Source: Gracilaria vermiculophylla (taxonomy: Eukaryota > Rhodophyta > Florideophyceae > Gracilariales > Gracilariaceae). From it: 64,000 nt of DNA. Under the pieces are notes generated by a model. It was not told the DNA's origin. It worked only from the letters and a program-made list of their open reading frames with translations, and ran no database searches. Every line of letters begins with the position of its first letter. Within the stretch, counting starts at the first letter, position 1. Below, one piece after another: positions 60,973-64,000 of the stretch. The position numbers were made by a program, and so were the translations under genes. The stretch covers positions 1,164,036-1,228,035 of the forward strand of contig JAHNZQ020000010.1 of NCBI GenBank assembly GCA_019155205.2, given 5' to 3'.

Positions 60973-63900
60973 TCATATGAGAGAACTTTTTCTACGTTTC
61001 GTACGAGTAGGGGGCGGTCTGACTGACTTAGCGCGCGAGATGGTAGGCGTCGTTATCCCATATTCGCCTTGCTTGTTGCAGTTAGTTTCGTTAGCGTCGT
61101 CCAAAATGATGACGGTTTCACTTGCACAAGTTTTCATCCTCTTACGAATCTGTGCTTCAGGGGGTTTCTCTGAGTCGTGGAGATTTTCTACGTAGTCGTC
61201 ACTACGCGCCATTCCGAGGGACCTCTGTTCGAAATATGGTGACACAACAGCTGCTCTAGAATCATGAGCTTCTAACGGCAGATCTTGTTGCTTTGGGTCA
61301 AAATCAATGAAATCCGCATCTATGTCCATCACACCATTATCGATATCATTGTTAAGCTCAGGAATCTCCATCGCAGATCGTGTATTGTCACGAATTTTGT
61401 AATTGCCAGATTGGTTCGCCTTCTTTTGGATGTTGTTAGAACCGTTTGGTTTTCCGCGAAATTGAAGCGTAATCCGGGTTTCACCCGTTTTCAGCTTTCT
61501 CAGAGGTTCTTCCCCAGCGTTGAGGATCAACTGAGACTGTACACCTCCATATGCGTTGATTTCACAACATATGGAAACAATTTGCAAGGTGCACAACTCT
61601 TCAATGATACGATAGACATCGTTGTCCTTCAAAGAGCCCTTTCCGGCTCCAAACAGTTCGTGACCTGAGTGGTCGGTATTCTTGATTCTTGACTTTCTCC
61701 CCATATAGAACTCGACAATGTATGCGGCTGACTGACCAGATTTGCGTCTCGAATTGTTCTCACACAAGTGAATGATATCCGCGAGTGACAAAGCATGATC
61801 AGAAACATCAACGTTGTATAACAACCCCTTTGTGTTTTTGCAATTGTCGCACTTCGGATTGCAATTGCTTGCATCAAATCGCTCGTCAAAATGAGCGAGA
61901 AGTTGCGTCCTCCGGCACGTGATGTCGTTTAAGCAGTATGCTGTCATTTTTGCCAGCCCTTGCGTGTGCCGCAAAACCTGTCCTTCGTTCATCTCTGTTC
62001 CAGTACTTCGACTCGGCTGGGTCGTTTGTCGTTTCCTTCCTCGGCCTCGGCCTCGGCCTCTAAATGGATTTCCTCCCGGCGCATCCTGCAAAATCATGTT
62101 GAGCAGCTTGATTTTGTCTCCCATACTGAAGTAAAGAACACATCGGCTAAGCTGCCCGTCTCTCCCGGCCCTACCGCTTTCTTGGTAGTACCCTTCTATA
62201 GTCTTGGGAAGTGAATGATGGTATACGAAACGAACGTTTGCCTTGTCTATACCCATACCAAATGCAAGAGTACTGCAAATAATCTGAACATACCCGTTTG
62301 ACCATGCTGCTTGATTTTCTCGCCGCTGATTATCCGGCAAACCAGCATGATAGGGCAGAGCACGGAGCTTGTACTTGTCGACAAGGGCCTCGGCAACGTG
62401 AACACAGTCCTTTTGGCTAAAGCAATAGATAATACCAGCTTCTCCTTGATGAATAGTCTTGATTTCTCTCGCGATTTCTTCAACCACCGTCTTCTTTTTC
62501 TTCCGCACTTCATACACCAAGTTGCGCCGGTTGAAGCTCTGCTTAAACATGACACATTCTCTGCTTATTCTAAGTTGAATTTTCACATCCTCGCGCACTT
62601 CTGGAGTAGCGGTTGCAGTTAGGGCCATCACAGGCACTTGGGGAAAGCGTTCCTTGAAAACAGCTAGTTGCTTGTAGTCAGGGCGGAAGTCATGACCCCA
62701 TTGAGACACGCAATGTGCTTCATCAATGACGAATCTCTGCAGCAGATTCTTTGATACCAAGGCCGACATAATGTCGAAAAATGCCTGACTCCTTGTTATT
62801 TTCTCCGGTGTGACATATATGAGCTTACTCATGGGATTTGAGTTTCGTAGATCTCTCATCAGCTCTGTTCGCGTACGCTGGGGAGTTGCGGATGTCAACG
62901 CCCCGCATGGAATTTGTTTGGACCAGAGGTGATCTACTTGATCTTGAATTAAGGATACAAGGGGAGAAACTACAACGGTAACCCCCGGACGCAGAACTGC
63001 AGGAAGCTGGTAGCACAGTGATTTTCCACCTCCTGTCGGCATGAGGACGAACACATCCTTACCAGAGAGAGCAGCGTTCATAGCTTCTCTTTGGTTAGGC
63101 CGAAACCCGGAATTTCCAAATACAGAACGGTTTTCCATAGCAAGTTGAAGAGACCACGGAAACTTTCGACCACCTTCATCACGCCACTCAAAGGCCGCTC
63201 TATCATCTGGACCAAAAACGGGCATCTGAGAGCCTTGCAGCTCTCGCAGTGTCCCTTCTTTCGGAGCCTTCGTTGGAGTAAATGCCATGATATGCTCTGT
63301 TTCCACACCGTCTGCAAGAGGAAAACGCTCTTCATCGGGCGGATTATGGTCTTCTGGACCGGACCGCAAAGCTTGCATGTCCACAGGAAAATCCCCTGAA
63401 CGCTGATTCTGGAAACGGTTCTCGAAATCGTCAGAGTGACGTCTGGCATTGTCAACGCTGTAGTTACTTGCTTGGTTTTGAATATCGTGAGCTCCACCGT
63501 TTGGCAACCCTACGTTTGCGGTTCTTGTCTGTGGAGGAAAGTAGTTGTTTGTGATATTGATATTACTCAGTGGTGGCGTTGGTACGCACTGTGGCACGGG
63601 TTGTTGTGGCGCTGGCACTGGGTTTGACGAAAAACAGCTCGAATTGTCGAAGGGAACAGGGTTCAAGTTCTGATGAGCAGGAATTCGAGAAAAGGTGGGA
63701 TTATCAGGGGTGACCGGCGAGTGGTGATGGGACGCGGAGATCGGTTGTCGTTTTGATTCGAAGGATGCCGAGGGATTTGTATGAAGTCCATCTTGCAAGT
63801 TTCGCAAACGTTCATTGAGTTCGTCGAGAAGCTTCGATTGAGCTTTCTTTCTTTCCTCGAACTGCATGATAGTAGAGTCGTTCTCTTCCAAGGCTAATAG

Positions 63901-63990
63901 AGACGATATATGATACAGGCTTTCATGAACTGCCTTTATACGACGCTTCAATTTCTTGACTTCCTCATCATTTGGAGATGTATTTGCCAC
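60973..63990 (-). CDS. RecQ-family DNA helicase
   Basis: ATP-dependent 3'-5' DNA helicase for recombination and replication-fork repair. 1,005 residues. Residues 1-65 form a coiled coil, followed by a disordered Asn/Pro-rich region to ~280. The helicase core has motif 0 ([14 protein letters not shown]), Walker A ([16 protein letters not shown], ~316), the DEAH box ([19 protein letters not shown], ~423), TATAT (motif III), and motifs IV-VI ([34 protein letters not shown]). The RQC zinc site is present ([10 protein letters not shown]...CNPKCDNCK, ~700-715), followed by a winged-helix region. A Gly/Arg-rich RGRGRGRKR insert lies between core and zinc site. No HRDC or exonuclease domain was seen. 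BLM/Sgs1-like or RECQL-like assignment is open. The start ATG is 10 bp from the window edge, so an upstream exon cannot be excluded. Confidence 0.95.
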   Translation of the reverse strand: MANTSPNDEEVKKLKRRIKAVHESLYHISSLLALEENDSTIMQFEERKKAQSKLLDELNERLRNLQDGLHTNPSASFESKRQPISASHHHSPVTPDNPTFSRIPAHQNLNPVPFDNSSCFSSNPVPAPQQPVPQCVPTPPLSNINITNNYFPPQTRTANVGLPNGGAHDIQNQASNYSVDNARRHSDDFENRFQNQRSGDFPVDMQALRSGPEDHNPPDEERFPLADGVETEHIMAFTPTKAPKEGTLRELQGSQMPVFGPDDRAAFEWRDEGGRKFPWSLQLAMENRSVFGNSGFRPNQREAMNAALSGKDVFVLMPTGGGKSLCYQLPAVLRPGVTVVVSPLVSLIQDQVDHLWSKQIPCGALTSATPQRTRTELMRDLRNSNPMSKLIYVTPEKITRSQAFFDIMSALVSKNLLQRFVIDEAHCVSQWGHDFRPDYKQLAVFKERFPQVPVMALTATATPEVREDVKIQLRISRECVMFKQSFNRRNLVYEVRKKKKTVVEEIAREIKTIHQGEAGIIYCFSQKDCVHVAEALVDKYKLRALPYHAGLPDNQRRENQAAWSNGYVQIICSTLAFGMGIDKANVRFVYHHSLPKTIEGYYQESGRAGRDGQLSRCVLYFSMGDKIKLLNMILQDAPGGNPFRGRGRGRGRKRQTTQPSRSTGTEMNEGQVLRHTQGLAKMTAYCLNDITCRRTQLLAHFDERFDASNCNPKCDNCKNTKGLLYNVDVSDHALSLADIIHLCENNSRRKSGQSAAYIVEFYMGRKSRIKNTDHSGHELFGAGKGSLKDNDVYRIIEELCTLQIVSICCEINAYGGVQSQLILNAGEEPLRKLKTGETRITLQFRGKPNGSNNIQKKANQSGNYKIRDNTRSAMEIPELNNDIDNGVMDIDADFIDFDPKQQDLPLEAHDSRAAVVSPYFEQRSLGMARSDDYVENLHDSEKPPEAQIRKRMKTCASETVIILDDANETNCNKQGEYGITTPTISRAKSVRPPPTRTKRRKSSLI

Positions 63991-64000
63991 TGGGGTGTGT

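Overview
The window looks like nuclear DNA of a photosynthetic, intron-poor eukaryote, most likely a red alga (primary plastid). It carries the chlorophyll enzyme magnesium chelatase H and a plant-type plastid quinone methyltransferase (VTE3). The VTE3 leader has a phenylalanine near its N-terminus (YAFVAP) and no secretory signal ahead of it, as in red-algal and glaucophyte transit peptides. Purely eukaryotic genes surround these: midasin, HBS1, U2 snRNP A', V-ATPase D, UFC1, ATE1, a RecQ helicase. Most genes are single uninterrupted ORFs, including midasin at 16.4 kb. Only the AP endonuclease (one intron), UFC1 (two) and a small SVIP-like gene (two, inferred) need splicing. The species assignment is an inference.

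Layout: 1-4718 (-) large coiled-coil, golgin-like protein running off the left edge. 5390-6428 (-) AP endonuclease. 6762-7353 (+) small myristoylated p97-binding (SVIP-like) protein. 8057-9553 (+) AMPK-related kinase. 9942-10730 (-) U2A'. 11382-11481 assembly gap that removes the 5' end of CHLH (to 15174, +). 15846-17777 (+) ATE1. 18022-19047 (-) VTE3. 20427-21076 (+) UFC1. 21433-22806 (-) unknown basic protein. 23266-39663 (-) midasin. 40532-42730 (+) HBS1. 42961-43779 (-) V-ATPase D. 44227-45657 (+) HMG-CoA synthase. 45658-51691 gene-poor, holding a decayed FAD monooxygenase (48105-49563, -). 51692-52981 (+) DEP-DUF547 protein. 53191-55083 (-) SLX4-like scaffold. 56257-57021 (+) unknown coiled-coil protein. 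57022-59794 gene-poor, with an 84-bp tandem duplication, poly-G tracts and a 10-N gap. 59795-60745 (+) CCT-domain regulator. 60973-63990 (-) RecQ helicase.

Neighbouring genes are mostly convergent or divergent with short spacers, and there is no operon logic. Functions are mostly housekeeping: DNA repair (AP endonuclease, SLX4-like, RecQ), ribosome biogenesis and rescue (midasin, HBS1), splicing (U2A'), protein modification and turnover (ATE1, UFC1, SVIP-like), plastid pigment and quinone synthesis (CHLH, VTE3), the mevalonate pathway (HMGS) and vacuolar acidification (V-ATPase D).

Base composition is a sharp mosaic. Blocks at about 4.7-11.4, 15.3-16.9, 51.2-51.9 and 58.9-59.8 kb are extremely GC-rich, while the rest is moderate to AT-leaning. 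The GC-rich blocks sit at 5' ends of several genes. I found no CRISPR array, no intact transposon, no convincing tRNA or rRNA, and no gene cluster that looks like a new multi-gene system.
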